Counted from the first letter of the stretch, positions 44,409 through 56,507 are shown. The stretch is DNA of 64,000 nucleotides from Prinsepia uniflora (GCA_032719365.1 CM064868.1:10264235-10328234), one strand, 5' to 3'. A program made the numbers and translations. The notes: generated from the sequence alone by a model not told the origin.

Positions 44409-47400
44409 TTACCAATTGTGTAATTGAGAAGTTATGCTTTTCACAATAGGGTGGTAATCTGTGTGGAAGAGCCGCTTAGCTTTCTCTGAACCTGGATGCT
44501 CAAGCCACTCGTCGTACAAGCTTTGCACTAAAGGATTTCCAAAAGGATCAGCTATCAATACCTGTACAATAAAAATCATAAAAAAGGACTGTCACTCAAA
44601 GGCTACAAATAATATTTACTGCTCCCAGACCAAAAAGAACAGGGCTCAATAGAGAATCAATACCACAAAACAAAGCTGTCTAGAGGATGGAAGCTAAGTT
44701 TTTCTTTTATTAAATAGTAATTCTGAATGAGAAGGATAGGGTTGGGTAACGTAGGATCAGAGAAAACACTATATGTCTCAAATATCTATCACGTAAAAGG
44801 CCAAAACAACTAGAATTCATGCAAAAGCCTCCTAATGCAAGTCGAGTCCACAAAATAACTGCCAAAGACTTACGTTTTCCATATAGGCTTCTTCTAATAA
44901 CTGAATCAACTCCTTTGGCGATTGCCCAGGTTGTGGCTTGATCTGCCCTCCACCATTCAAGCAACCTGTTAAACTGCAGTTAGTATTGCTTCCAAATTCT
45001 AGTTTCACACAAAGGAAATTTGAACATTTTAAACCATATATTTATTTCAAGGATTAGTAAGTACCTGAAGGGCATGCCATGATCTCTAGAAAATGATAAT
45101 CGCATTTTCCAATTTTGATTTTCCTGACAATGTTTTGCAGGTTGCGGAAACCATAACACAGTGCAAATTTTAATACAGTCTTCCCATCCACCTAAATGAG
45201 AGGCCATCAATATTTTACACAACAATGACCACAAAAGCTATTGCACGGAATTATCCCCCAAGTTTCTCCAAATCTATCAAAGCCAGAAAACCATGACAAA
45301 CAGGTAAATGGAATCACAAATAGGTTCATATCAGGCCTGAAGTCAATCTAACCAGTGTTCCCAACTGGTAAACTTCCCCTGATGGTCATGCAGAGATACA
45401 AAAAAAAATTTGTTGTCTGAATTATGTAGAGGAAGACATATGAATGTTTAACATATTACAAGCCTACATGTGCCAACAAAAGTATAATAAACTTGACTTA
45501 CTTCCAAAGTCACTTCCTGGAAGTCTGAGTTTTTAACTGTTCTGAAATCGACAGGGCCTTCGATTTCCCTTTGAAAGAGCTCTTTAGCAGCATAGCGGAA
45601 TATTGTTTCTGCGTAACCCCCTGAGCTTCCCTGGACTCCATATAGATGCCCTTCATTAAAGTTTGTCAGCCTGGTGGAATAACATGGAATAACATATTTG
45701 TTAATTTTCAACCTTGTGGAACAACATATTTGTTAAAGATTCGATAGCACATGGAAGGAAACTTATAGAAACAGTTTCATCTCTTACATGCTATCTAAAG
45801 GAGACTCTTCTATGCTGTTAAAATCAATTCCTTTTAACTGCAAACACCACCCCAAGAAGAATTGAGTCAATGTAAGTAAAGCTGTAACCACTGAAGTGGA
45901 TATGGTCATACTTAACACAAATATCGTTCACCAACAAAAAGCTTATTGCAAATTGTGACCTCACCTTTATCAGATCTAAAACTTCCCCAGATGTCAATAC
46001 TGAATCCACCTCTGGAACCCTAAGACCTTCATCCTCACTATTTTTGGATTGATCAACTTCAAAAACGAAATCATCACGTGAAGCCTCAAGTTTCTTATCA
46101 TAACAAGGCATCACAGTTACATGGTAAACATCACCTGGGCTGTCAAATAAGATCATTAAGGGATATCCAAAGAAAAGAAGATACTTCAGCGAAACTATTC
46201 AAATGATCCCAAAAGAAAAATATGTACAAGTTTCCAACACTAAATAAAGCCTAGCACAAGGATCATATGCGGACTAAACCAGTTAACATGTCAGCCTATT
46301 ATCCAACAACATCTAGTTTCTGATAAACTCTATATATGCCAGGATTTTGAATTGTCAATTTCCACTACATTAACAAGTTTCTAGGTAAAATAGTACCTGT
46401 GCCCATTTGGTAAGCTATCAATGGTACAGAATAAACTAATAAAACGAAAAGGAGGCACACGATGATTTTGACATGAATAACTAATAATTTCATCAGTGAT
46501 ATAAAATAGTCCTATCAAGCAGACCAAGTCAAAATCATAAATTTCACAAATGGCATGTAAATATTGTAGCATATCAATCACTACAATTCTTATTAAGCGT
46601 GCATCAGAAAAGATCACATCACAAGTTTGCATCAGATAGGATGAACGAAAGACAGAAAAGTACCTAAGACCCATTTTTTGGCAGATATGGTTTTTAATGA
46701 TTACTCCAATTGTTTGTTGGGGACTCTTCACAGAAGAAATATAAGGTAGAACAAAGGATCCAAGTTGTTTTTCTGCATAGCATATCCAGCCTGTAACGAC
46801 AGAGATATGTTATAATTAGCATTTCGTCAAATGTTTTTGACAACAAAAACTCTCACCCCTTCTCCTCCACCAAAAAAAAAAAAGACATGCACCCCGTCCA
46901 CACATGTGCAACACCCAGATTCTTGTGCCTGTTGGAGAGGGGAGGGGGTAAAAGGATATGATGCCATTACCAAACTATTTTAAGCTGAGATATTCACCTG
47001 GACATGCCGATGAGATCATCGGTAAGGAAGACTGACTCCTTTCATCATTAGATAACTGGCTTTGTTTGTACCTTGTGATGAAATCGTTGCAAGATTCAAC
47101 AAGAGTTAAATCTCTACTGCAACTTGTGTCAAACATAGCCTTTACTCCCAAGGACTTGAAAAAAGTCGTGAGTTTCCTAAACACCTACAAAGTTGTAATA
47201 ATTTCAAATGTTATGATCCAATGACAAAAGGTATGGCCAACAAATTTATTGTCTTATATCAATTATGAATTTGACCTGAAGTGGTGAAATTCCAAAATAT
47301 ACTGCAAGTGAAGCCCTAGACTGAGGAGATAGAGACACAATGACAGCTTTTCCTTTATCAATATTAACAAGAAACTCTTCCAAACTTTGCTTCTCCAACA

Positions 47401-48127
47401 TAATTGTTTCCGCTGATGTTACACACCCACTGCAAAGAGAATCATAGATATAATCAATTTTGTACGGAGACAAAATGCATTCTAACATGGTTGAGCTCGT
47501 CTTAATCCTAATATACCCAGCAAGGTCGGAAAAACTGAAACAACAGATTAAACAAATACTGGCATGCAGATTCTAAAAACCCAGTTTCCCAAGGAATTTT
47601 GAAATGGCAATCGTAAAAACTAAGGAAAACAAGTCTGAACTCCAATATGAATGAATTTGGGCGTGGTGAAAAAAAAAGGTGAATTTCTAAACAAAATATT
47701 AACAATTCCAACTTTGTCCAACTCAGCACCCGAATTCTGCTGTGCTTGACAATCAATAAAAAAAATGCCCGAATAAGTCCATATAAAAAGAATGAAGTAC
47801 CTGCATGCTAAGCAATCTTTAAGTGAAATTTTAACTGGCTCTGATTTCAATTGCCTGCTGGAAGGTGAAACCTTGAAAAAGCATTATTAGTTAAAACATA
47901 GGTAAAAAAATGGAAGAGCTAACACTTATACAAGAATTAGGAAAAGTAGCTTTTTTTTTTTTTTTTTACGATGTCAAGGAAAGAGAAGTAAAATTTACCT
48001 CAGGCTTAATAGAGGGCTTGGTTGAGGAGGCTTTGAGCCCTTTGAGAGAGACTATGCAACCCTGAGAAGGTGCTATAAAATCGTTGAGATCTCCAATTCG
48101 AAGCGTCGCCGAGAACTTCTCTGACAT
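44409..48127 (-). CDS. NAR1: NAR1 / GOLLUM: cytosolic Fe-S cluster assembly protein (iron-only hydrogenase-like)
   Basis: Eleven exons with GT-AG introns join to 477 residues, close to the Arabidopsis length. Exons: 47999-48127, 47801-47871, 47276-47429, 46998-47184, 46664-46790, 45965-46139, 45788-45837, 45502-45670, 45065-45191, 44874-44965, 44409-44561; all phases agree. The N-terminal cluster ligands are C24 (SQGC) and C63/C66/C69 (KDCLACSGC). The hydrogenase-like domain has C179 (SSACPGW), C235 (MPCYDKK) and C394/C398 (ACPSGCLNGGGQ). The end SQLHNW keeps the Trp-terminal tail used by CIA clients. The family passes 4Fe-4S clusters from the cytosolic scaffold to the CIA targeting complex, and is essential in plants, yeast and animals. 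All key cysteines are present, so the gene looks functional. Confidence 0.96.
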
Positions 48128-48140
48128 CACTTCACGATGA

Positions 48141-48326
48141 AAAATTGAAACTGCAGCCTTTATTTGATAAGTCGAGGATTCTATGGGGCTTCGGAAAATT
48201 AGGGATTCTGGAGTTTGAGAATGAAAGATAAGGGAAAATTGGAACTGCAGCCTTTATTTGATAAGTCGAGAGTTATATGGGGTAGGGAAAATTAGGGATT
48301 CTGGAGTTTGAGAATACAGAGAAGGG
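48141..48326. repeat. Tandem duplication (about 94 bp) upstream of NAR1
   Basis: Units 48141-48234 and 48235-48326 share GCAGCCTTTATTTGATAAG and ATTAGGGATTCTGGAGTTTG. They begin 14 bp upstream of the NAR1 start codon and so lie in its 5' leader or core promoter. Confidence 0.9.
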
Positions 48327-48330
48327 AAAA

Positions 48331-48815
48331 TTGGTGTATAGGTCAGAGGCGGTGCATTTACCAGACCAGAAACCCGGGTAGGAGAAGATGTGGCTTAGCC
48401 GCGCTTAGATGATCCTGTGTAATTCATAGGAAAGCAAGTAAATCCAGCAACCAATAGAGTTGAAGAGTAGTGTGGAATCCGGAAAGTCAACAACAGTTCC
48501 AGAAGATTTGTGAAACGTGTCCATTTTCCTGATCTTGCTTTGAGAGTTCTGTTATTCCTAAGGCTGGGTTAGTAAAACCGAAAGTTAGCTCCAAATCGAA
48601 AATTCAACCAAACAAATTGGGTGGGTTTAAATTTATTTATTTTTTTTAGTTTTTTTTTTAGTATAAAGAATTCAACAAATTAGTTGTCAGTAAATTGTAA
48701 TTCGCAGAATAAAAATTGTGATAATTTTAAAATTATATAAACTTGTTGAATTCATTTTATTTCATTGCACAATATTATATAATTGGTATTGAATTAAAAA
48801 CTATAATCAATTAAA
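48331..48815. other. Upstream region of NAR1, non-coding
   Basis: It probably holds the NAR1 promoter. No clear TATA box was found in the expected place. T-rich runs are at 48636-48660. Confidence 0.4.
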
Positions 48816-48820
48816 AGTTA

Positions 48821-49331
48821 TGTAGAATCATAAATCACTGGAAAATTATGCAGCTGTCACGTGGCTTATAACTCTCATAATGCTGATATTATCCCTGATA
48901 AATACGATGACGACATTACATGATTTCCACTTTAATTTAATATGTTTATCAATTAAATATATTAATTAATCAGATCAATGTCAATAATAAATAATCTCTC
49001 CGTGAGTTATTTATTATTATTTATATAATTAATAATAATGACTTCTCCCGGTAGAATCACCTATTAAACACTATTTCTTTCAACCAATCAGACACTCTGG
49101 AGACTCTCAAAGTTTCATTATAAACATAAGCTCTCACTCACCTCTAAAGGTAACTAAAAACTCATACTGAAATTCTGCAGGTTTATTTTTTTCGATTAAA
49201 CTGATTTAGGCATTAGAGTGTTTTTGGCTGAATCACCTCCGGGCTGCAAACTTAAACCTTGATTACTTTTTGTTATTGTGCGTAGGAATCAAGAAGAAAT
49301 TTTATAAATCCGGATAATTTCTGCATCAACA
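48821..49331 (+). mobile_element. Solo LTR (511 bp) related to the 583-bp LTRs
   Basis: It starts TGTAGAATC and ends TGCATCAACA. Collinear landmarks with the 25162 LTR are AAAATTATG.AGCTG.CA.GTGGC, CTCTCCG.GAGTTA, CCAATCAGA, ATTATAAACA (TATA), TTAGGCAT.. and AGTGTTTTTGG. The flanks are AGTTA and AATTA, a TSD with one mismatch. It has diverged far more than the pair above, so it is an older insertion. Confidence 0.78.
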
Positions 49332-49336
49332 AATTA

Positions 49337-50835
49337 AAAATATCTAAAAAGCACACAATATACAGCAGGTTGTTTTTATACTTTCTTTCTTATATTTTGT
49401 ATTTGGTTTCCTCCAACATTTCTATAAATAAAAAATATAAACTTTCATGGACTCTGTTAACCAATCATGAAATTATGAATCAATATTGCAATTCGTAGAA
49501 AAGATCTGTAGGTGATTGTTTGAAGTGAATAAGCTGTTAGGTTGGACTTAAATAACAAAGTAGCATTAAAAATTTGTGATGAAAAAAGAGGAAATTATAT
49601 TCGACTACTAAGTTTTACATCTTATAATAATATTTATATACATGACTTTTCAAATATTATAATTATCTTTTAAGAACTCTTCAAAGTTGGACAATTTGGC
49701 TTGTTCATTTAATTTTTTTGTCCCAATTTCTATTAAATGCTAATATAACAATTTTTTTATTAGCAAATTAAGCATATTTATTAGTAGGGGCAAGCCCAAC
49801 AATAAAAATAGTCTAAGAAAACAAATGAAATCAAAATGGTTAACCTACAAGGCCTATCAGCATCAAATAAACCTAAAATTGAAAAACCTAACAGAAAGTC
49901 TAGATCTGAAAATTAGAGAACCTCTACATTCCCAGCAACCATCTCATCAAGCTGCCAAAGCCACCACGTCACTATAAACACATTACTACTGAAGAGGAGA
50001 AAAATGAAAGCGAAGTCGAAGAACCAACTGGAAAATAAGGGTGAGTAAGCCACTTGCACGTGAAACACTCTTATAATTCATTCAACGAGTGTATCGTGCA
50101 CTTTAAACGGAACCTAGAACCACAACCTACTAAAGAAAGCCAAAGAAAAAAGTAGCCATTGAGTCGAGCAGTGACAAAGAGCATCTGGTGAGGAGTGAGG
50201 AGAAAATTGAGGATTGGCGGATAAAGATTGAGATGAAGGTGGGAGTTTAGATCCGGATTAGCATCAAGGTTCACCATAAAAGGTGAAGTAAAAATCTCCC
50301 CAAAGGGAGGGGCCAAAAAAACCAATAGGTAGTGAAAGGCATGGCGAAAAAGAAGAATGGGGAAGAAATAATAGAAGAAAAATGAGAAATGGAAGAGAAA
50401 AGGAAAAGAAAGAGAGAAAGAATGGGCTGCCACCAACTCCAGCCACAGTCAGGGTCGACAGCTATGGCTTTGGACGAGGGGTTCAGTTTTTCTTTTCGTC
50501 TGCATGAGAGAGAAAAGAGCGAATAGAGAAGTTTTTTCGATGACGTGAGATCTATGAGTCTTATTTTCAATCGTCGTTAACCTCATTAAAAGGGTATGTT
50601 TGTCAATTTACCAATTTTTGGCTCCCAAAACTAATCGAAGGGAAATGAAATAGGCAAAAGAAAAACCTAATTAAGCATCAAATGGTCAAATTGATGGATA
50701 TACCTTTTTAATGAGGTTTTTTAATAGTTGAAAAATGAGATATACAAATACCACATTATCATCTAACGAAAATTGAGACAGAAAATTTAATGGATGGGCC
50801 AAGTCGTCTCATTTTGAAGAGGTCATGGGCTAATT
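49337..50835. other. Non-coding intergenic stretch
   Basis: No supported gene. Open frames near 50071-50570 (minus) are low-complexity Phe/Ser/Leu-rich translations of purine-rich DNA and have no domain. Confidence 0.5.
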
Positions 50836-51593
50836 TAGGGCTGTTAATAGGTTTCTCAGTTTGAATTTTTTGCCAAACCCAATATCTAACCAATTAAGGA
50901 ATCGATATCGGTCCAGTTAGGTTCTCAACCCTAAACCAGTTTTGAACTGAAAACTTATTGAATCGATTTGGTTAAGTTCTTGATCGATTTAACCGATTTT
51001 TTCCCTGATCGCGATGTGTTTCCAGCCTCACAATCGTGATGAGTTTTGGCGAAAAAGTCGAGGCTTCAAGGTTTCGGTGGAGACAGAGATGGAGACTTAG
51101 AGACGAAGCCTTCGAAGGAGACAAAGGCTTCGACGGAGACAAATGTTTCGATGCTTTGACCGTTCAAGGGGAACGAAGGCTTCGAGGCTTCAAGGCTTTG
51201 ACACTTTGAGGCTTCCAGGTTTTGACACTTCAAGACTTCGAAGCTTCGAGCCTTCATCCAAGAAGAAGGAGAGATGATGGTTAGCTGGGCTTGAAATTCT
51301 AAGGACGATGAAGTGAATACTGAAGAAACTTCATTAATATTGAACCCTAAAAGAACAAAACGCACCGTTTCATTAATATCGAACCCTAAAGAAACACCAT
51401 TTCACCCCTAAATTTGGATATCCGGTCTGATTTTGAATATCTGATAACTAAAACCGAATTGGTTTCGTCCTAGCTAGTTTGGTTCGATTTTCTTTTTCTA
51501 GTTTGGTTTTTTTTACTTTGGTTCTGTTTTTTTTGGTACAGTTCGGGCTCATGCTCTTTTCTGTCAGTTTTTTAGAATCGATTAATAGCCCTA
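50836..51593. mobile_element. Non-autonomous hAT-type element (758 bp)
   Basis: Left end TAGGGCTGTTAATAG and right end (reverse complement) TAGGGCTATTAATCG form the TIR. The flanks GGCTAATT (50828-50835) and GGATAATA (51594-51601) match at 6 of 8 positions, an eroded hAT TSD. Inside, 51055-51260 is a cryptic repeat of AGGCTTCGA / TTTGACACTT words that creates a spurious ORF. Confidence 0.8.
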
Positions 51594-51859
51594 GGATAAT
51601 AGCAACATTTGAAAAGTTATGTATGAATATGTTATAATATGTAAATCATAAAATAACAAAGTGTAATTTGTCATGACAAATGACAAATATTTTTTATTTT
51701 AGTTCCATATTCACAAATTTAAATTGTATGTGGCTTGTAGGTAACTTGTGTTTCATAAATAACGTGTGTACCAAAATCGTCATTCGTAACATCTCCATGT
51801 ACTGAGAAGAATGTTCTTATTGTGATCAGACTGGATGGTTTAGATTTGGACATTGTGAG

Positions 51860-52856
51860 CAAGGCTGGCCAATAGGGAGGGCGGGAGGGCCTAGGCCCCG
51901 GACCCAAAAATATTGAAGGGCCCAAAATTAAGTTTTTTTTTTGGTTATATTTAAAAGAAATAGTAAGATGTATGATAATTTAGACGGGGGACAAGAGTGA
52001 GCAGGAAAAGGAAGGAGAGTCTCCTTCAAAGTTCCAAGAAGAAAAAGTAGTGGTTAAATATCAATCTCAAATTCTCAATTGTTCTAAATTTTTAATTTTT
52101 TGCAATCTCATTCATACTCTCAAACTCTAACCTCAATTTCTCAACAATTTGCTTTTCCAGTCGAAGACAACCAGACATTTTCACCTCATCTTCTAAAAAC
52201 CCTATCCAAGATATTCCTAAATTATAAACTTCAAAAAGGTAATTTAATTTAATAAAATTCTTATTAGAGTTTCCCTAATTGAACACTTCCATTTGACAAC
52301 TTTCCTTTATGGATGTTGTAGTTTTTGACGACGGGAAGACCCCTTAATATAATCAAAGGACCAATGTTATGAGTTTAAACACAAATCTAACATTACAAAT
52401 GACAGGTCGGTTCTTACTCTTTGTTAGAAATTAGAAATTATGTCTTTTTAGTTTTTTTTTGTGCATTTGAATCCTTAATTACGTCTTTTTCGCATGCTAG
52501 AAAAACTTCAAGGAACTCACCTAAATTGATAAGGTTACTGCTACAAAAGTTCTTAGTTTAACAATATTTAATTACATTCTTGTTTTGAATATGTAAATTT
52601 GTATATAGTTGCAAATTGATTATTGGTTTTAAAAAAAATAAATGTAATGTTTTGGACATGATATACTCTTTTTTCTTTATTTGAGGTTTTGTTCTAATAT
52701 AAGAATTTTCTCATAACAAAAATTTTAACGATACTTCTTAATAAAAATATAATATAATTAATTTATAAAATTTACATTTTTAATAATTAAGTAAATTGAA
52801 AGGCCATTTTTTATTTTTGCCTTACGCCTCTAAATATTTGTTCCATACCGGCTCTG
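51860..52856. mobile_element. Non-autonomous hAT-type element (997 bp)
   Basis: The left end CAAGGCTGGCC followed by GGGCCTAGGCCCCGGACCC and the right end (reverse complement CAGAGCCGGTA) match the CAGRGCCGG tips common in plant hAT elements. ATTGTGAG is duplicated exactly at 51852-51859 and 52857-52864. No transposase ORF remains. Confidence 0.92.
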
Positions 52857-53080
52857 ATTGTGAGTGAAGTATGAAGTCCTGAAATAAGGCCAGTGCCACT
52901 GAAGGAGAAGTGACCATAATTTATTGTAAAATAAAAAAAGCCTACACTTGCCATCATCATATGTATATCATCACATAGGAAGAAAGCCACTCATTTTTAC
53001 TTGGCTACATATATGCAACTGGTAACTGGTTGGGGGTTGGTGGTTGTGTATATAAACTAGATCCCCAGCGGCGGCGAGGC

Positions 53081-53932
53081 CTACCAACCAGCGGTGGTGG
53101 TCTTGGTGTTGCCGGCGGAGGCGCCATACAAGCGGAAGAGATTGAAAGCAGAAACACAGGAGAGTAGGACTGTGGCTATGGTAAGTAATAAAGCGCTGGC
53201 AATTCCCTCCCCAACTTGGTTGCAGAACCTGTCATACATATTGCATATCTTCATCCATTGCACCTCTGGCTGCCCCAACTTGGCAAACACCGCAGATTGT
53301 GCTGCAGCTCCAACTGCGCACACACTCACATATGCCATCACCTATACAATTAATTATATCATCAATATATATATATATATATATCTTAATTAACAATCTA
53401 CAAATAAACAACATGTTATGATGGAAGTAAGAGTATTAAAGTGGGTGGGTACGTGCCTGATCAGCGGAGAAAATGATCCAAGCTATGGGCTTGCTGAAGA
53501 GTACAGTGCCTCTAACCCAGCTCACAACACAACGAAGCACTTGCACAAAAGAATACGTAGCAACCATCCCATTTGATATCACCAAAAATCTAACAAGCAA
53601 AACAATGATGAAAATTTGACTCGACCACTACAAAATATGAACAAAAACAGAGGAGGTAGCTAAGGAGTAGGCTTTGGAGTTTGGAGATCAGAATTTACAT
53701 ACACAAGAGCCTTCATGTCTGTAAATTTGGCTTTTTTCTGGATGGTGAAGATCTGTTTGACTTGGGTATCAGTGGCCACAAGAGCAGCAGCGACAACTCC
53801 TATACCGCAGATGAAACACCTCAAAACCAACTCCGCCACCCTCACCCTCCGATCCATCACTCTCAAGTTGGTGGAGCTGTGATACACTGGAACATTCCCA
53901 GGACTAACACCAACATTCAAGTAGCTGCTCAT
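53081..53932 (-). CDS. CASPL2B: CASP-like membrane protein, 2B type
   Basis: Three exons (53703-53932, 53457-53589, 53081-53341) join in phase to 207 residues. Intron 1 is GT-AG; intron 2 begins GC (CAG/GCACGT) and ends TAG. The start MSSYLNVGVSPGNVPVYH is typical of the CASPL2B subgroup. Four membrane helices lie at about 33-55, 75-98, 110-137 and 165-192, with the family's conserved Arg in helix 1 (LVLRC, R38) and Asp in helix 3 (FSADQ, D120). The loop KLGQPEVQWMKICNMYDRFC and NQVGEGIASA are also conserved. CASP proteins form plasma-membrane scaffolds that localise cell-wall deposition; CASP-like members are less understood. All motifs are intact. A cDNA would confirm the GC intron. Confidence 0.93.
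53365..53384. repeat. (AT)n microsatellite in CASPL intron 2
   Basis: About ten AT units lie just upstream (transcript sense) of the 3' splice site of intron 2. Confidence 0.9.
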
Positions 53933-54150
53933 GATTCTATATCAATTATTATTATCAGATATCTATATTGCACATCTACTTATACTAGAAGAACGAAGAA
54001 AAGATCTCAAATGAACCCACTCTGCAAATATATCACGTCACTCACCGACCCTAACTTCAATTTATACAGCTTCTCAAAAGAGGCCTTTTATTTTTCTTTA
54101 ATATTTCAATCTTCTGGTTAGGATAAATTCCCAAATATTTGCTGATTGGG

Positions 54151-54151
<1 letters not shown>
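53933..54151. other. Upstream region of the CASP-like gene
   Basis: Non-coding and moderately AT-rich. Minus-strand TATA-like words (TATATAG, TATAAG) occur at about 53965-53985, a plausible promoter position. Confidence 0.4.

Positions 54152-54182
<31 letters not shown>
54152..54182. repeat. Poly(G) tract of 31 bases
   Basis: Thirty-one G in a row, followed by TGGGGTGGTGGGGTGGGG up to about 54203. It is a strong G-quadruplex candidate on the plus strand, 220 bp upstream of the CASP-like start. The length may be unreliable in the assembly. Confidence 0.9.
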
Positions 54183-54183
<1 letters not shown>

Positions 54184-54203
54184 GGGGTGGTGGGGTGGGG
54201 TGG

Positions 54204-55609
54204 TTCCTTTGGTGCCACTACCAGCAATATGAGCAGAGCATGCAAGGCCTGCCAAGTGGTGAAACAGTGAGAGGTTACGTGTACGAGCAAAGGGCACCGC
54301 ACCATTCACTTCACTTATTATTAGTTATTATATTAGGTTTAGGGACATTGAATGGAGCTCACCTTACCCTCTGCTTCTACATTTAAGACCTCTCCGCTCT
54401 CAGCTCTGAGCTCTCTTTCTGAGTTGTGGCTGTTTCTCCAACACCTGCACTCCTTCCTAGCCCTAACTCTTAAATGAACAGTGTATGTAAATAAATGAGC
54501 TTAGATTTACTTTGTCTCTAGGAACGAGGAAATGACCAGCAATAGTTGCTTGTCCCAAGAAAAGGAAATGAATGGGTACAGGATTAGGTGAGACACTTCA
54601 ATTCTACCATTTAATGATAGTTTCTTCTTGGTGGAATCCATCATGCTTATACAACACCACTTTCACTTTCTTTTTCTCTTCCACTAGGCCTACCTTGACT
54701 TGGACACAACTACATCATACAAGAAAATAATAAGAATGCTTATTAGCCGTGGCCGGTGGTGGTCCCCTTCCAATTTTTTCATGTTAACTTGTCGACTTCT
54801 CCTTGTGTTTCATCTTTTAAGCAATGCTCCTCAACTAGAACAAAGTTTGTAACTTTGTTTGTTCACACATGTGATTTATATAGAAATTGTTTTTTTGTTT
54901 AAAGAAAATTTCTTTAACAGTACTTTGTGTTTATTCATATCACGGTTAATAACATGCTATTGAAATACCAATGGAATCATATCCGTAGGAAATGAGGAAG
55001 TAAGAAATGGAGGAGACGATGACCAAGCAGTTAGAAACGATGAACAAATATGGTGGATTGGAAATGGTGAACTTGGGATGCGTGCTGGAGGAGGCCGGCA
55101 AGGACCAGAAGATTGATGTTTGATAATCACAAGTTCACAACACATGCAGTGGAATGAATAAGTTGCACTAAAATGGCAATGGAGACTTGAATATTTAGAG
55201 AATTCTATATATAATCTAATATACCATGCATATTGATTTAATGGCGTACTCAAAATTAGAATTAGAATTGTATGGGACTCTTTCACAAAATATATAAACA
55301 AAAAAAAAATTAAAATTTTCATAAAATTTAACTTATAATATTATTCGAATAACTTTAACAAATTATAGTGACTTTTTAAATTATTCAAATCAATAAGATA
55401 GTATAAAACTAGATAAAAAATAAAATATTATATTATATTTTTAATGATTCATTACGTAAAAATACAAAAATTCAAATGGAGAATATAATAAAAAAAATTA
55501 AAAACAAAAAGTTAAAATTTTGCAATAATTAATTAATTGACCCATGTAATAAAAAGAAAATTATAAAGAAATGAGCATATAGTACATATAAGAAAACATA
55601 ATGATTATT
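54204..55609. other. Non-coding intergenic stretch
   Basis: No supported gene. The open frame at 54957-55322 (minus) has no domain and atypical composition. Confidence 0.5.
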
Positions 55610-55940
55610 GAATTTGGCTCAAAAGATGGATCGTGGTCGATTGCTTTGCAGCGCTTGCAGCAGGTAAGATCACTCTCTCTTATCCTCCTAGATGCTGATG
55701 TTTGTGAATCAGAATTAGCCCATGATTACTTGCTTTTCTTGCTTACTTTTAAAGACACACACAGATAGAAGATGGATAGAGATTGATGATCACTTTTGAT
55801 CAAAATTAATAGAACAGTGACTTGTGCACACCAGGTATTTGTGTAAATGCCTTCTCTATTTTCCTTAGAAATCCAGAAACCTTCCTCTAGATTTCTTCTC
55901 TCTGTTTTCATTAATTAATTTGTGGGAGTGTGTACAACAA
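55610..55940 (-). repeat. Probable 3' LTR remnant of the copia element
   Basis: Read on the minus strand it begins TGTTGTACACACTCCC immediately after the pol remnant and continues with non-coding text (AAAACAGAGAGAAGAAATC). TGTTGTACAC is a common copia LTR start. The far end is uncertain because the 5' LTR is not visible for comparison. Confidence 0.5.
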
Positions 55941-55947
55941 TATACCC

Positions 55948-56507
55948 TCACTCATACTCAATCCCATAAGATAAGGTTCCTTGAATATACCTCAACACTC
56001 TCTTAGCAGTTCCTAGATGTTTGTGTGTAGGTCCATGCATGAATCTGGAAAGCAGACTTGCAGCATACATGATTCCAGGCCTAGTGGCAGTTAAATAGAG
56101 AAGACTACCCACTATTTTCCTGTATAAATGCTCGTCTGCAGCTTTACTCCCATCTTCCTTTCTTAGCTTTTTTGTTGGTACCAGTAGGGTACTCACTGGT
56201 TTACAATCTCTGAGCCCAAACTTCTCTAGGAGTGTACCAGCATACTTCCTCTGATAGATAAATATGCTGTTTTCAGTCTGAATCACCCCCATGCCTAGGA
56301 AATGATGCAACAGCCCCAAATCAGTCATTTCATACTTGTTCATCATCTCATTTTTGAACTCTTGAATCAGCTCATGTGAGCTTCATGTGTAGATTATATC
56401 ATCCACATAGATTGAGACAATTAGTACCCTTTCATCCTTAGCAAAATTTATGTATAAAGTGGCTTCACTTGTGCTTCTTTTGAAATCACAACTTAGGAAA
56501 TAAGAGT
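55948..56507 (-). pseudogene. Copia RT C-terminal half
   Basis: Resumes after the solo LTR. The catalytic YVDDIIY box is at about 56390-56410, followed by a TGA where Gly is expected. Then come MTDLGLLHHFLGMGVIQ, IYQRKYAGTLLEKFGL, a KKLRKEDGSKAADEHLYRK stretch, GSLLYLTATRPGIMYA and KRVLRYIQGTLSYGI. The frame ends at TGA after IEYE, where an RNase H domain of about 130 residues should begin. Confidence 0.88.

Noticed and set aside
50071..50570. Phe/Leu/Ser-rich minus-strand ORFs
   Set aside because: Low-complexity translation of a GAGAAA-rich purine stretch; no domain and overlapping frames.
51055..51365. ORF rich in the EASK / EAFVSFEG repeat
   Set aside because: Produced by a cryptic simple repeat (AGGCTTCGA) inside a hAT element.
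53094..54121. Plus-strand ORFs across the CASP-like gene
   Set aside because: Antisense shadows of its exons and flanks.
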